Shown: positions 35,829 through 44,655, counted from the stretch's first letter. The stretch is DNA of 64,000 nt from an uncultured Allomuricauda sp. (GCF_947495325.1 NZ_CANLYK010000001.1:1054001-1118000); one strand, 5' to 3'. Numbers and translations: made by a program. Notes: generated from the letters alone by a model not told the origin.

Positions 35829-36374
35829 ATGCTAGATGTAATATCATATAAAAATGAAATTATAATTACCGTTGTCTTATTGGCCCTCTTAATCGGCATT
35901 AATACGATTACTAAAAAAGCTATTAGAAGATTCGGGAGAACCAGCGCCATTGATATGAATAGTAGAAAAATTATCTTCTATTTGAGTAATCTGCTATTTT
36001 ATGGAATAGCTATAATTGGAATTACATTGATTTGGGGCGTAAACCTACAAGAGTTTTCCATTTTTATTTCTTCCGTATTGGCAATTGTGGGTATTGGGTT
36101 TGTTGCCCAATGGTCTATTCTTTCCAACTTAACCGCTAGTGTCATCCTATTTTTTGGTCATCCACTACGATTGGGCGATCGGGTAAGGGTTTTGGACAAG
36201 GATTTTGACTGGACCGGTAAAGTAGAGGACATTAGCGGGTTTTATCTTTTTATGCGCACGGATGATGGTCGTAGAATATCCATTCCAACAAATCTGGTCA
36301 TTCAAAAGGGAATTGAAATCCTAAGTAAGGAAAATAGTTCCATTGGAAATGGGACCCCTAAAATCAACGAATAG
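35829..36374 (+). CDS. Small MscS-type mechanosensitive channel
   Basis: A 181-residue short MscS-like protein. Two or three N-terminal helices are followed by the pore-lining helix and beta domain: SVLAIVGIGFVAQWSILSNL (TM3-like), SVILFFGHPLRLGDRV, GKVEDISGFYLFMRTDDGR and ISIPTNLVIQKGI. It stops right after the MscS beta domain and lacks the alpha/beta C-terminal vestibule of E. coli MscS. An in-frame ATG at 35772 would add 19 polar residues; the ATG at 35829 gives a helix-first N-terminus and is preferred, but this is not certain. Confidence 0.85.
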   Translation: MLDVISYKNEIIITVVLLALLIGINTITKKAIRRFGRTSAIDMNSRKIIFYLSNLLFYGIAIIGITLIWGVNLQEFSIFISSVLAIVGIGFVAQWSILSNLTASVILFFGHPLRLGDRVRVLDKDFDWTGKVEDISGFYLFMRTDDGRRISIPTNLVIQKGIEILSKENSSIGNGTPKINE

Positions 36375-36499
36375 AAGGCTTCTTGATGATTGTTGGACAT
36401 CCAAAAAACAAAAACCCGTGCTTTATTGAATTTTGTATGCAAGCAAAGTCGAATAAAGTCCTATAAATTATGTTATTTTGAAGGGTAAACATCTACCTA

Positions 36500-37690
36500 A
36501 TGAATCCCTCATCATCCGGATGGATCAATAAGTTTGGACATCTGGTCAAAAAAGAATCCATTCACTTTCCGAACTTTGATAGTTTATATCAAGAACTTAA
36601 AAGAAATGGCTTTATTTATGGGATCCATCTTGATATTTCTTCTTTTATTGATGTTGAGCATGAGCTGACTGAAGATGAAATAGCTAAGATAAATTTACTT
36701 ACTGCCCTTTACTTCACTTTTAAACTTGAAAAAGGAGAAACGGATTTTGACCTCTTTGTGAACACTGTTTTTAACTATTATCAGTCCCTTGACGTTGCTA
36801 AAATATCGTTCTTGAATAAAATTTTGAGCGGGAAACAGACCGAATCCCAGCTTGAAAAACTCTTGGATTCCAGAATTTATCTTGGTGGAACTGCATTCAA
36901 TAGGGCATTTGGGAATAGTCTTACCAACTCATTGTTATATGTTGATATTCTGATTTTTCAAACTTATCTACAGGGTTCCCCAAATATTATGAGACATGCA
37001 CAGCTATTGGAATATGTAACCATTAACATTGCATATCATGCACTAAACTCTAAGGAAACAAAAAAGGCAGATGATAAGTTGATTCAACTTTTAGACTCTT
37101 CCCTTACCTATGTGGATCCGGATAAGGCAAATTTTGATGGCACTTATAGGGATTTATTAAAGTATAATTTCTCCAAATATGCCAAGGACTATTTCTTGGA
37201 TATGGCGTGTTTGACCATATGGGAAGATAAGTCTTTGGACTATACAGAGTCGGAATATATTTTTGGTCTTGGGAGTGACTTGGAAAAGTCAAAAAATGAA
37301 GTGGAATCGGTGCTGAAATATACCACAGAATTCTTCCAAAAAAACAGTTCAAAAGTTGCCTACTTAAATGACAAAAATTTAGCCTTTCAATTCTATGAAG
37401 GAATGCTAAAAAACGTTAGCAAATTAATTTTACGAAACAGTAAAAGGCTTAAAAAAGAACTCACCGAAAGTAAAGAGCTTGTATCTCTTTTATCAAAATC
37501 CGCAGCTAAGGAACTGAACCCCGAAGAGAAGAAAAAAGTTCAAAAACAATTGTTGGATATTTTTAAGACCATTCCTTCCCTGGCTATTTTTATGTTACCT
37601 GGAGGAGCTGTTCTACTACCAATTTTTATAAAATTAATTCCTAAATTGTTACCCTCTGCATTTGATGACAATCGAATCGAAGAAAACTAG
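36500..37690 (+). CDS. LETM1-related protein
   Basis: A 396-residue protein with no signal peptide. The first 300 residues are helical and match no family I recognise. The last 90 carry a LETM1-like segment: a helix (LVSLLSKSAAKELNPEEKKK), then QLLDIFKTIPSLAIFMLPGG and LLPIFIKLIPKLLPSAF, the Pro-rich membrane-proximal motif of the mitochondrial LETM1 family. Flavobacterial relatives are labelled LETM1-related biofilm-associated proteins in public annotation. One hydrophobic segment near the C-terminus may anchor it to the membrane. Mitochondrial LETM1 acts in cation/proton exchange and ribosome binding; whether the bacterial protein does either is unknown. Confidence 0.78.
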   Translation: MNPSSSGWINKFGHLVKKESIHFPNFDSLYQELKRNGFIYGIHLDISSFIDVEHELTEDEIAKINLLTALYFTFKLEKGETDFDLFVNTVFNYYQSLDVAKISFLNKILSGKQTESQLEKLLDSRIYLGGTAFNRAFGNSLTNSLLYVDILIFQTYLQGSPNIMRHAQLLEYVTINIAYHALNSKETKKADDKLIQLLDSSLTYVDPDKANFDGTYRDLLKYNFSKYAKDYFLDMACLTIWEDKSLDYTESEYIFGLGSDLEKSKNEVESVLKYTTEFFQKNSSKVAYLNDKNLAFQFYEGMLKNVSKLILRNSKRLKKELTESKELVSLLSKSAAKELNPEEKKKVQKQLLDIFKTIPSLAIFMLPGGAVLLPIFIKLIPKLLPSAFDDNRIEEN

Positions 37691-37780
37691 GTGATTTTTC
37701 TCAAAAACTTAACTATAAGAAAAATTTATTATTGTTTTTAAATATATTCAATTATTTGATAATCATATTATTAATATCTA

Positions 37781-38536
37781 TTATTCCAACCATAACTTAA
37801 AGTCTTTAACTCGCTCTCTACTAACAATGATTTCTTGTTCGTTAAAGTGATTTAGCTTGATTTGAAGCCTAGAATTTGTGTATGAGATGATATCTTTTAT
37901 GTGAATGATATTTATGTAAAACTTCCTGCTTACCCTAAAGAATTTTTTTGGCGACAGCTCCCCTTCCAGGTTCTCCAGTGTGGTATCCAACAAATAGTTT
38001 CTTCCATCTGAAGTTGCTGCGTAGGTACCCTTGTTCTCACTATAAAAACATTCTACCTCATCAGAATTGATGATTTTTAAATGCTGCCCCACCTTAACCG
38101 TAAATCGTTTTTTATACTCTCGTTCCAGGGGGTTGACCAGCAATTTTTTTATGTCGTTAAAATCAACAGAAATTCTTTGTTTTTCAGGTTTAAAATCCCG
38201 ATACTTTTTTACCGCACTTTCAAGCTCTTCATCATCAATGGGTTTTAACAAATAATCGATACTATTTAGCTTGAAAGCCTGAAGTGCATATTCATCAAAA
38301 GCGGTGGTAAAAATGATGGCACTTTTTACTTCAATACTATCAAATATTTCAAAAGAAAGACCATCGGACAATTGGATATCCAGAAAAATTAAATCAGGAT
38401 GTAGGTTATTATTGAACCACTCAATTGATTCTTCAACGGAATGAAGCATTGTGGAAACCTCAACATCCAGTTCCAAAAGCAATCTACTTAATCTTCTTGC
38501 GGCTGGCTTTTCATCTTCAATGATGATTACGTTCAT
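37781..38536 (-). CDS. LytTR family response regulator
   Basis: A 251-residue regulator with an N-terminal receiver (acid pocket EDE at 7-9, phospho-acceptor Asp53 in LIFLDIQL, Thr in FTTAFDEYA, Lys98 in LLKPID). A C-terminal LytTR DNA-binding domain follows (about 140-250, with EVECFYSENKGTYA, FFRVSRKFYINIIHI and RLQIKLNHFNEQEIIVSR). It is the last gene of the kinase/2TM operon, 22 nt after a 2TM gene, and is the likely partner of the histidine kinase at 39965. Confidence 0.93.
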   Translation of the reverse strand: MNVIIIEDEKPAARRLSRLLLELDVEVSTMLHSVEESIEWFNNNLHPDLIFLDIQLSDGLSFEIFDSIEVKSAIIFTTAFDEYALQAFKLNSIDYLLKPIDDEELESAVKKYRDFKPEKQRISVDFNDIKKLLVNPLEREYKKRFTVKVGQHLKIINSDEVECFYSENKGTYAATSDGRNYLLDTTLENLEGELSPKKFFRVSRKFYINIIHIKDIISYTNSRLQIKLNHFNEQEIIVSRERVKDFKLWLE

Positions 38537-38558
38537 TTCTGCAGTTTAAAAGTTATTA

Positions 38559-38888
38559 CTATGTAGAGATATCATTCTCTTCTTTTTCCAAAAGTTTTTG
38601 AATTTGTCCTTTTTCCCACTTTTCCACTAAAGGATGACTAAAGACCTTTGTAGCGTGAACAACTAGAAATATTCCCCAAATTATAGGCGTGGACAACATA
38701 TTCCAATTTATCCAAGCAGTTAAATTGGCATTCTCCCCTGTGCTATTTTCAAAAAGACCCAAGAAATAGGCCTTAATCCCTAAAAGGAATAGGTTAATCA
38801 GTATATAAACTGAAAGGTGAGAGTAAAACTTTTTCAGTTGAGACACCCTTTTTTTAGCCCTTTCCATACTTGTCGTTACTTTTTCCAT
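38559..38888 (-). CDS. 2TM domain-containing protein (copy 4)
   Basis: A 109-residue protein consisting of one 2TM domain: a basic amphipathic helix (RAKKRVSQLKKFYSHLSVY), two hydrophobic helices (YILINLFLLGIKAYFLG and a second around TPIIWGIFLVVHATKVF), then a charged tail VEKWEKGQIQKLLEKEE. The second helix begins with a shortened form of the family's GWGIG element (IIWGIF). It differs most from the other copies and has a longer inter-helix loop. It lies between the third copy (1-nt gap) and the LytTR regulator. Confidence 0.85.
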   Translation of the reverse strand: MEKVTTSMERAKKRVSQLKKFYSHLSVYILINLFLLGIKAYFLGLFENSTGENANLTAWINWNMLSTPIIWGIFLVVHATKVFSHPLVEKWEKGQIQKLLEKEENDIST

Positions 38889-38889
38889 C

Positions 38890-39195
38890 CTATTTGTATT
38901 TATCCATTTCCTTTTTATCCTCTTCTATATATTTCTGTATTTGTTTTTTCTCCCAGTCCTTCCCAAAAAAGGGGTTAAAACCAAAGGTTTTAGTTGCGTG
39001 GAACGCTAAACCTATTCCCCATCCAAAAAGGGTCACAAAATGCTGCCATTTCCAAAAGTCATCAGTATTTAAATAAATATTGACCAGAATAAAGGCATTG
39101 ATTAGTATGTATACCACTAAGTGGACATAAAATCCTTTTAGCTCATTTACCTGTTTTTTGGCTCTTCTCAATTTCTCTTTTTCAAAGTCCTCCAT
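38890..39195 (-). CDS. 2TM domain-containing protein (copy 3)
   Basis: A 101-residue single 2TM domain protein: LRRAKKQVNELKGFYVHLVVY, first helix with LINAFILVNIYL, second with FGWGIGLAFHATKTFGFNP, tail GKDWEKKQIQKYIEEDKK. Starts at 39207 and 39195 are both possible. The ATG at 39195 is chosen because GGAAA lies just before it and because the other copies begin with a similar acidic stretch (MEDFEKEK). It is 2 nt after copy 2 and 1 nt before copy 4, so expression is coupled. Confidence 0.84.
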   Translation of the reverse strand: MEDFEKEKLRRAKKQVNELKGFYVHLVVYILINAFILVNIYLNTDDFWKWQHFVTLFGWGIGLAFHATKTFGFNPFFGKDWEKKQIQKYIEEDKKEMDKYK

Positions 39196-39197
39196 AA

Positions 39198-39500
39198 CTA
39201 TTTCCATTTTTGTGTAGTTTCATCTTCTTCCATAAGTTGCTTGATCTTGCGTTTTTCCCAACTTTTCCCAAAGAAGGGGTTAAGGTCAAATGTTCCAATG
39301 GCATGAAAAAAGATACCTATTCCCCATCCAAAAGCAGCCCATAAAAACCACATATAGCTAAAACCATTGGTAAGGTAGTTTATGAGTGCCAAAATACTCA
39401 TGAGTACAATATAGGACCAAAGGTTGGCATAGAATTTTTTTAACTTATCAACTCTTTCCTTTGCCTTTATATATCTACTCTCTTTGCTTAAATTTTCCAT
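39198..39500 (-). CDS. 2TM domain-containing protein (copy 2)
   Basis: A 100-residue single 2TM domain protein: RYIKAKERVDKLKKFYANLW, first helix SYIVLMSILALINYLT, second FGWGIGIFFHAIGTFDLNP, tail GKSWEKRKIKQLMEEDE. The frame is open to 39551, but the ATG at 39500 gives the N-terminus MENLSKESRYIKAKE, matching copy 1 (MENNKEFRYNRAKE). It is 40 nt downstream of copy 1. Confidence 0.85.
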   Translation of the reverse strand: MENLSKESRYIKAKERVDKLKKFYANLWSYIVLMSILALINYLTNGFSYMWFLWAAFGWGIGIFFHAIGTFDLNPFFGKSWEKRKIKQLMEEDETTQKWK

Positions 39501-39540
39501 TTCTATACTGATTGGTTGTTTATTTAAATATACAGTTTCA

Positions 39541-39819
39541 TTATAATTCATTGCTATCCATATATTGCTTGATTTTTCGTTCCTCCCAATTTTTACCCAA
39601 AATAGGATTATATCCCCAAGCAGTCATCCAATGCCCTACAAGACCAACTCCCCATCCAATGGCAGGAAAAACTACCCAGGGAAAACTGGTTGTCCTATAA
39701 TTTAAATAAGCCAAAAATGGAATGACAATACAATACGTCAACAAGTTTGAATAAAATGATTTAATGGCCTCCACTCTTTCTTTTGCTCGGTTATATCTAA
39801 ACTCCTTGTTATTTTCCAT
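39541..39819 (-). CDS. 2TM domain-containing protein (copy 1)
   Basis: A 92-residue single 2TM domain protein and the copy most like the domain fused to the kinase: RAKERVEAIKSFYSNLLTYC, first helix IVIPFLAYLNYRTTSF, second IGWGVGLVGHWMTAWGYNP, tail GKNWEERKIKQYMDSNE. The kinase version reads KAKEKVEAIKGFYSNLMAYC and GKRWEERKIQELMDNE, pointing to duplication from, or capture by, the kinase gene. It is 145 nt downstream of the kinase stop; this gap might hold an internal promoter. Confidence 0.87.
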   Translation of the reverse strand: MENNKEFRYNRAKERVEAIKSFYSNLLTYCIVIPFLAYLNYRTTSFPWVVFPAIGWGVGLVGHWMTAWGYNPILGKNWEERKIKQYMDSNEL

Positions 39820-39964
39820 AGTTTCGATTTTTTGATTGTTTTTTAATTACACCTCAAACTTCGTGAGATTGAAAGGTTCTTAAAAAAGTAGATTCGTGAA
39901 CTGTTAATTTTAATGGATGAAATGTGTATGAACAGCTAAATTGGGGGCAAGGGGTAGGTAATAA

Positions 39965-41287
39965 TCAAAAATCCTCATTGTCCATAAGCTCCTGTATCTT
40001 GCGTTCTTCCCATCTTTTTCCCCATAATGGATTGTACCCATACGCTTCCATACCATGGGCCAATACCCCAAAACCCCAACCTAAGGTTGGGAAGAATGCC
40101 CATAAAAAATCTGTCGTTCTTAAATTTAACCACCACAAAAATGGAATTACAACACAATAGGCCATTAAATTGCTATAAAAGCCTTTGATCGCTTCTACTT
40201 TTTCTTTTGCCTTTATGTAGCGTTTCTCCTCTATATGGCTTTCTTGGGTTTCCATTACAGAAATTTGGGCCGTTAACATAGGCAGTGCCACACTAAATAC
40301 TTTTACAGTCTTAGTGATGTCTACCTCTCTGTCCGTTAAAATGGCATAGCGCTGTTTAATATTCTGTAGCCCTACCCCACTGCTCTTTTTTACTACTTGC
40401 TTTTCTTGCAAGTTATTGCTGACGACTAATGCCCCCTCCTTTTCATTAACTTTAATATGTAATGGTCTGGTAGGAGTTACCACATTGTGTTTTACCGCAT
40501 TCTCCAAAAGCAGTTGTAGAGAAAGTGGAACGATCATAGCCTCAGGGATACTGGATTTTTCTGGAATCTCAAAAACAATGCTATCCTCAAATCGCATTTT
40601 TAACAATCGAACATAGGTTCTGGCAAAATTTAGTTCTTCATCCACTGTAACCAAATCTTTATTTTTCTGTTCCAATACATATCGATATACTTTGGATAAA
40701 GAAGTGGTGAATTTTTGTGCTTGGTGGGGATCTTCCTCAATCAGACTGGTTAATACATTTAAACTATTGAATAAAAAATGTGGGTCTAATTGATTTTTTA
40801 ATGCATCAAAACGTGCCGAAGCCGATCCTGCAATAATTTTTTGTTTTTTGACCTCCTTCTTTTGAAGTGCCCTGTAAAAATAAAAGGCATGTGTGAAAAG
40901 AGAAGCAATAACAGTAATAACAATGGCTATTATATATGACTCAAGTGTCTCCTGCTCAAGAAATTCACCAATGGAAAGTCCCACATAATAAAAATGAACC
41001 AAATATCTTAATACCCCAAAGGTTATGATGGTTAAAAAAAGAGAACCTATAGCACCTATCCACAACCGTTTTTTAGGGTCTTTCTCCCAAGAATAACGGA
41101 TGTTCATCCCATCATAGTAATAAGAATTGACAGCCGTTAATCCAAACGAAAAAATAAAACTGATAATTATATCTCTAGTGATACTATCATAAGAGTAATC
41201 GCCATCCCCAAAAATAAAAATGCTTAGGATGGCGACAAATACGGTAATCAGTAAGGATACTTTTATAACCTTTAAAAAGTTCTTCAT
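39965..41287 (-). CDS. LytS-type sensor histidine kinase with C-terminal 2TM domain
   Basis: A 440-residue kinase. Four N-terminal helices (about 8-26, 39-58, 75-103, 118-140) precede a His_kinase domain with phospho-acceptor His170 in QLDPHFLFNSLN. An ATPase region follows (N box LLLENAVKHN near 260-269, glycine box SSGVGLQNIKQRY near 302-314). Unusually, residues about 355-440 form a further 2TM domain (RYIKAKEKVEAIKGFYSN, GWGFGVLAHGMEAYGYNP, GKRWEERKIQELM), so the catalytic core lies between two membrane parts. It begins 2 nt after the TPR gene and heads the 2TM array that ends in the LytTR regulator. Confidence 0.9.
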   Translation of the reverse strand: MKNFLKVIKVSLLITVFVAILSIFIFGDGDYSYDSITRDIIISFIFSFGLTAVNSYYYDGMNIRYSWEKDPKKRLWIGAIGSLFLTIITFGVLRYLVHFYYVGLSIGEFLEQETLESYIIAIVITVIASLFTHAFYFYRALQKKEVKKQKIIAGSASARFDALKNQLDPHFLFNSLNVLTSLIEEDPHQAQKFTTSLSKVYRYVLEQKNKDLVTVDEELNFARTYVRLLKMRFEDSIVFEIPEKSSIPEAMIVPLSLQLLLENAVKHNVVTPTRPLHIKVNEKEGALVVSNNLQEKQVVKKSSGVGLQNIKQRYAILTDREVDITKTVKVFSVALPMLTAQISVMETQESHIEEKRYIKAKEKVEAIKGFYSNLMAYCVVIPFLWWLNLRTTDFLWAFFPTLGWGFGVLAHGMEAYGYNPLWGKRWEERKIQELMDNEDF

Positions 41288-41289
41288 AT

Positions 41290-41913
41290 TTAAGACTTAC
41301 ATTGCTCGAGCACTTGTTCTGCCCTATCCTTTCCCCATGAAGGATAAAATGGTGTTTCATTGCTAAAATTAGCAAAAAGTTCTAAGGCTCTTTCCACATC
41401 TTTACAATAAGGCGCGGTATCCTTCCCAAAATATCGTGCACTTCCCATATCCCATTCCGCTTTAGAAAAAACAACTCTAGGGTTTTCAGGAGCAATTTCA
41501 ACAGCTTGCTGATATAACTGTACATTCTTTCCAGATAATGTCATTCCATAGGTTGCTCCATCAAATGCAATCCAAGCGGTGTTTATCATAGCTTCTAAAA
41601 CTAAAACTTCAGGGTTATCAGATGAAATTGCCTTGGCCAATTCCACAAATTCCCTTGCCTTTTCCAATTGCTTGGATAATTTTTCAAAATCCTTTTCTCC
41701 AAAGGAATAAATGGTATTGATTTGAGCCACATAATAATGAGGAAGCCAATTATCCTGCTCCGCCATGGCAATACGTTCAAAAAGGTTGGCAGCTTCAATA
41801 GGCTTTTGATCGCCCCATAGCTGGAAAGCCTTGTCCATTCCCTTGGTATATTGATCCTGGGCGGTTAATGTTCCGATTACTAATAAGATTAAAATTTTGG
41901 CCAATGTTTGCAT
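41290..41913 (-). CDS. TPR-like secreted protein
   Basis: A 207-residue protein with a signal peptide (MQTLAKILILLVIGTLTAQ) and helical hairpins of the tetratricopeptide kind (AFQLWGDQKPIEAANLFERI, LAKAISSDNPEVLVLEAM, AVEIAPENPRVVFSKAEWD). The conserved Cys pair in APYCKDVER and LEQCKS could form a disulfide. The frame is open to 41973, but the ATG at 41913 starts the signal peptide. It is the first gene of the operon, 2 nt before the kinase. A periplasmic partner for the kinase is an inference from position only. Confidence 0.8.
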   Translation of the reverse strand: MQTLAKILILLVIGTLTAQDQYTKGMDKAFQLWGDQKPIEAANLFERIAMAEQDNWLPHYYVAQINTIYSFGEKDFEKLSKQLEKAREFVELAKAISSDNPEVLVLEAMINTAWIAFDGATYGMTLSGKNVQLYQQAVEIAPENPRVVFSKAEWDMGSARYFGKDTAPYCKDVERALELFANFSNETPFYPSWGKDRAEQVLEQCKS

Positions 41914-42251
41914 AACTGTTTGTTTGTTTTGATTGTTATTAAAGCAAAATTGAGTCAGAACGAAGATTTTCACCAGAAAGAGTTACCGAACCGTACTTTT
42001 TTATGGATGGACTGTAATTATGATTACTTCAATTTATTTTGAAAAAAAAATCACTAGCTAATCTCATCAGTTTTTATTACAATTCACACACTATCAATTT
42101 TTTAAATTTCATTTTTTCATAAAATGAAGTCCTTTCATTTCTTCAGAAAAAAAATTCTTTTCTGTTTGATGCAACCTTTCCTCATGCCACATGTCATTAA
42201 AACAAACAAATCAATAAAAGGTTTGAACATAATCATTAAATCAAAAAACGA
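41914..42251. other. Divergent intergenic region (338 bp)
   Basis: This AT-rich gap separates the TPR-kinase operon (minus) from a TonB receptor (plus), so it must hold two promoters; I find no clear TTTG-N19-TAnnTTTG match for either. An inverted repeat TTCATTTT/AAAATGAA with a 5-nt spacer lies at 42108-42128. The 12-mer AAAACAAACAAA is present in both leaders, at 42199-42210 on the plus strand and at 41919-41930 on the minus strand. No gene is seen. Confidence 0.6.
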
Positions 42252-44651
42252 ATGAAGAAAAAAAAGGATAGGTATGCATCAATACAATTATTGATTGGTC
42301 TGTGTCTTCTATTGGGTTCAACGGTAATCCAAGCACAAAACAGTTTTACCATTAGTGGAAATATAACCGACACAATGAACGGGGAAACACTTTTTGGAAC
42401 TTCCATCTTTTTAAAGGGAACAACCATTGGCGCAGTAACCAACGAATATGGATTCTATTCCATTACGGCACCCAAAGGTTCCTATACCATGATTGTCTCT
42501 CACATGGGCTACAAGGAAATAATAATGGAAGTGGTTTTAGACCAAAACCAAAAAATAGATGTGGAAATCCAAGAGTTTTCAACGCAATTGGATGAAGTAG
42601 AGGTAACAGCTGAAGAACCAGAACGTGCCATTTTAAGAAAGCCCGAAATGAGTGTTTCCAAATTGAACATAAAAACGGTCAAGCAAATGCCCGTTGTATT
42701 GGGCGAAGTGGATATTATAAAATCCTTACAGATTTTACCCGGAGTAACCAACAATGGCGAAGGGTCCAGTGGTTTTCATGTGCGAGGAGGCGCTGTAGAT
42801 CAGAACTTAGTCCTACTGGATGAAGCCATCATTTACAATACATCACATATGTTGGGATTCTTTTCGGTTTTTAACGCAGATGCAGTAAAAGATCTTAAAC
42901 TGTATAAGGGTGGTATTCCAGCAAAGTTTGGTGGTCGTGTTTCATCGGTATTGGACGTACGACAAAAAGACGGAAATAACAAAAACTTTGCACTAACAGG
43001 TGGAGTTGGGGTAATATCTAGCAGGCTTGCTGCGGAAGGACCAATGTTCAATGACAGAGGATCATTTTTAGTTGCAGGTAGGGGCTCTTATGCACATTTA
43101 TTCCTGAAATTGGCCGGAGAAAAAAACAGTGTCAGTTTTTACGATCTTAACCTAAAGACCAATTATAGTTTCAATGAAAACAACAAGCTATACCTATCTG
43201 GGTACTTTGGACGAGATGTTTTTGATTTTGATGGGTCGTTCAGTAGTAGTTATGGCAACGCATCTGGTAATTTAAGATGGAACCATATTTTTAATGATAG
43301 ATTATTCTCAAACCTGTCCTTGATTTATAGCAAATATGATTATGAACTGGGCATTACCGATTTTGAGTTTGACTGGATTTCATCCATCAAAAACTACAAT
43401 GCCAAATACGATTTAAAATATTACTTCAGTGATGCTTTTAAATTAGACTTTGGAATAAGCACTATAAAATATGAGTTTGATCCCGGACAGATTAAACCAA
43501 CAGGGCCAAATTCTGCGATCAATGAATTACAATTAGACAAAAAAAGAGCTCTAGAAAGTGCTGCATATATTAATGCCGAACATAAATTAACAGATAACTT
43601 AACGGCACAATACGGTGTTAGGTTCAGTCATTTCAATAGGATGGGCGGACAGCCCATATCGGAATACGCCAATGACCAGCCTTTGGTCTACAACAATACT
43701 TTGCAATTTTATCAAAGAACCGACCCAATTGGCGAAACCAATTATGACAAAGGTGAGAGTATTAAAACGTTTAGCAACTTTGAACCTCGTTTATCCTTGG
43801 CTTATCAACTCAACGATTATTCGTCACTTAAATTGGGATACTCCAGGGCGGCACAATACATTCATTTGCTATCCAATACCTCATCTGTTACTCCGCTTGA
43901 TGTTTGGACACCCAGTGGGGAATATATAGAACCTCAACTATCAGATCAATATGCTCTTGGTTACTTCAGAAATTTTAAGGATAAAATGTATTCCTTGGAA
44001 ACTGAAGTTTATTATAAAACAGTTGACAATCGTATTGACTATATAGACGGTTCAGATTTAATTGGAAACAATACTATTGAGACAGAAATTCTAAATGGTG
44101 AATCAAGAGCTTATGGTTTGGAGCTATTGTTCCGTAAAAATGAAGGGCCCTTTACCGGTTGGGTATCCTATACCCTATCCAAATCGGAACAAAGAACACC
44201 TGGGGGCATTGCTGGTGGCCCTGGTATAAATAACGGTAACTGGTACAACACCCCTTTTGACCGAACTCACGACATTTCGGTTACAGGAGCTTATCAATTG
44301 AATGAAAAATGGAGTTTTGGCACGAATGCTATTTTTCAAACCGGTAGACCAGTGACCTACCCCAATGGACAGTATGAATATGAAGGCATTTCAATTGCCA
44401 GTTATTCCGATCGCAATGCCGATAGGTTGCCGGCTTATTACCGTTTAGATGTATCCGCCACTTATAAACCTAACAGAAGACCCGACAAAAAATGGAAAGG
44501 TGAATGGGTATTTGGTATTTACAATGTATTGAATAGAAAAAATGCCGCAGCCATATCATTTGGCCAAAATTTTGAAACTGGAGCCAATGAGGCTACCCGG
44601 ACCGCCATTTTTGGAATCGTTCCTTCCCTGACATATAATTTTAAATTCTAA
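42252..44651 (+). CDS. TonB-dependent receptor with carboxypeptidase-like N-terminal domain
   Basis: A 799-residue outer-membrane receptor: signal peptide (ending near IQAQ, residue 29), a CarboxypepD_reg-like beta-sandwich (about 33-115, FTISGNITDTMNGETLFGTS), a plug (about 125-240, with SLQILPGVTNNGEGSSGFHV and RGGAVDQNLVLLDEAIIYN), and a 22-strand barrel ending FGIVPSLTYNFKF. Such receptors import ligands with TonB energy. The partner encoded 4 nt after its stop is a DUF4249 lipoprotein rather than SusD, so a polysaccharide substrate is not indicated. Confidence 0.92.
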   Translation: MKKKKDRYASIQLLIGLCLLLGSTVIQAQNSFTISGNITDTMNGETLFGTSIFLKGTTIGAVTNEYGFYSITAPKGSYTMIVSHMGYKEIIMEVVLDQNQKIDVEIQEFSTQLDEVEVTAEEPERAILRKPEMSVSKLNIKTVKQMPVVLGEVDIIKSLQILPGVTNNGEGSSGFHVRGGAVDQNLVLLDEAIIYNTSHMLGFFSVFNADAVKDLKLYKGGIPAKFGGRVSSVLDVRQKDGNNKNFALTGGVGVISSRLAAEGPMFNDRGSFLVAGRGSYAHLFLKLAGEKNSVSFYDLNLKTNYSFNENNKLYLSGYFGRDVFDFDGSFSSSYGNASGNLRWNHIFNDRLFSNLSLIYSKYDYELGITDFEFDWISSIKNYNAKYDLKYYFSDAFKLDFGISTIKYEFDPGQIKPTGPNSAINELQLDKKRALESAAYINAEHKLTDNLTAQYGVRFSHFNRMGGQPISEYANDQPLVYNNTLQFYQRTDPIGETNYDKGESIKTFSNFEPRLSLAYQLNDYSSLKLGYSRAAQYIHLLSNTSSVTPLDVWTPSGEYIEPQLSDQYALGYFRNFKDKMYSLETEVYYKTVDNRIDYIDGSDLIGNNTIETEILNGESRAYGLELLFRKNEGPFTGWVSYTLSKSEQRTPGGIAGGPGINNGNWYNTPFDRTHDISVTGAYQLNEKWSFGTNAIFQTGRPVTYPNGQYEYEGISIASYSDRNADRLPAYYRLDVSATYKPNRRPDKKWKGEWVFGIYNVLNRKNAAAISFGQNFETGANEATRTAIFGIVPSLTYNFKF

Positions 44652-44655
44652 ATTG

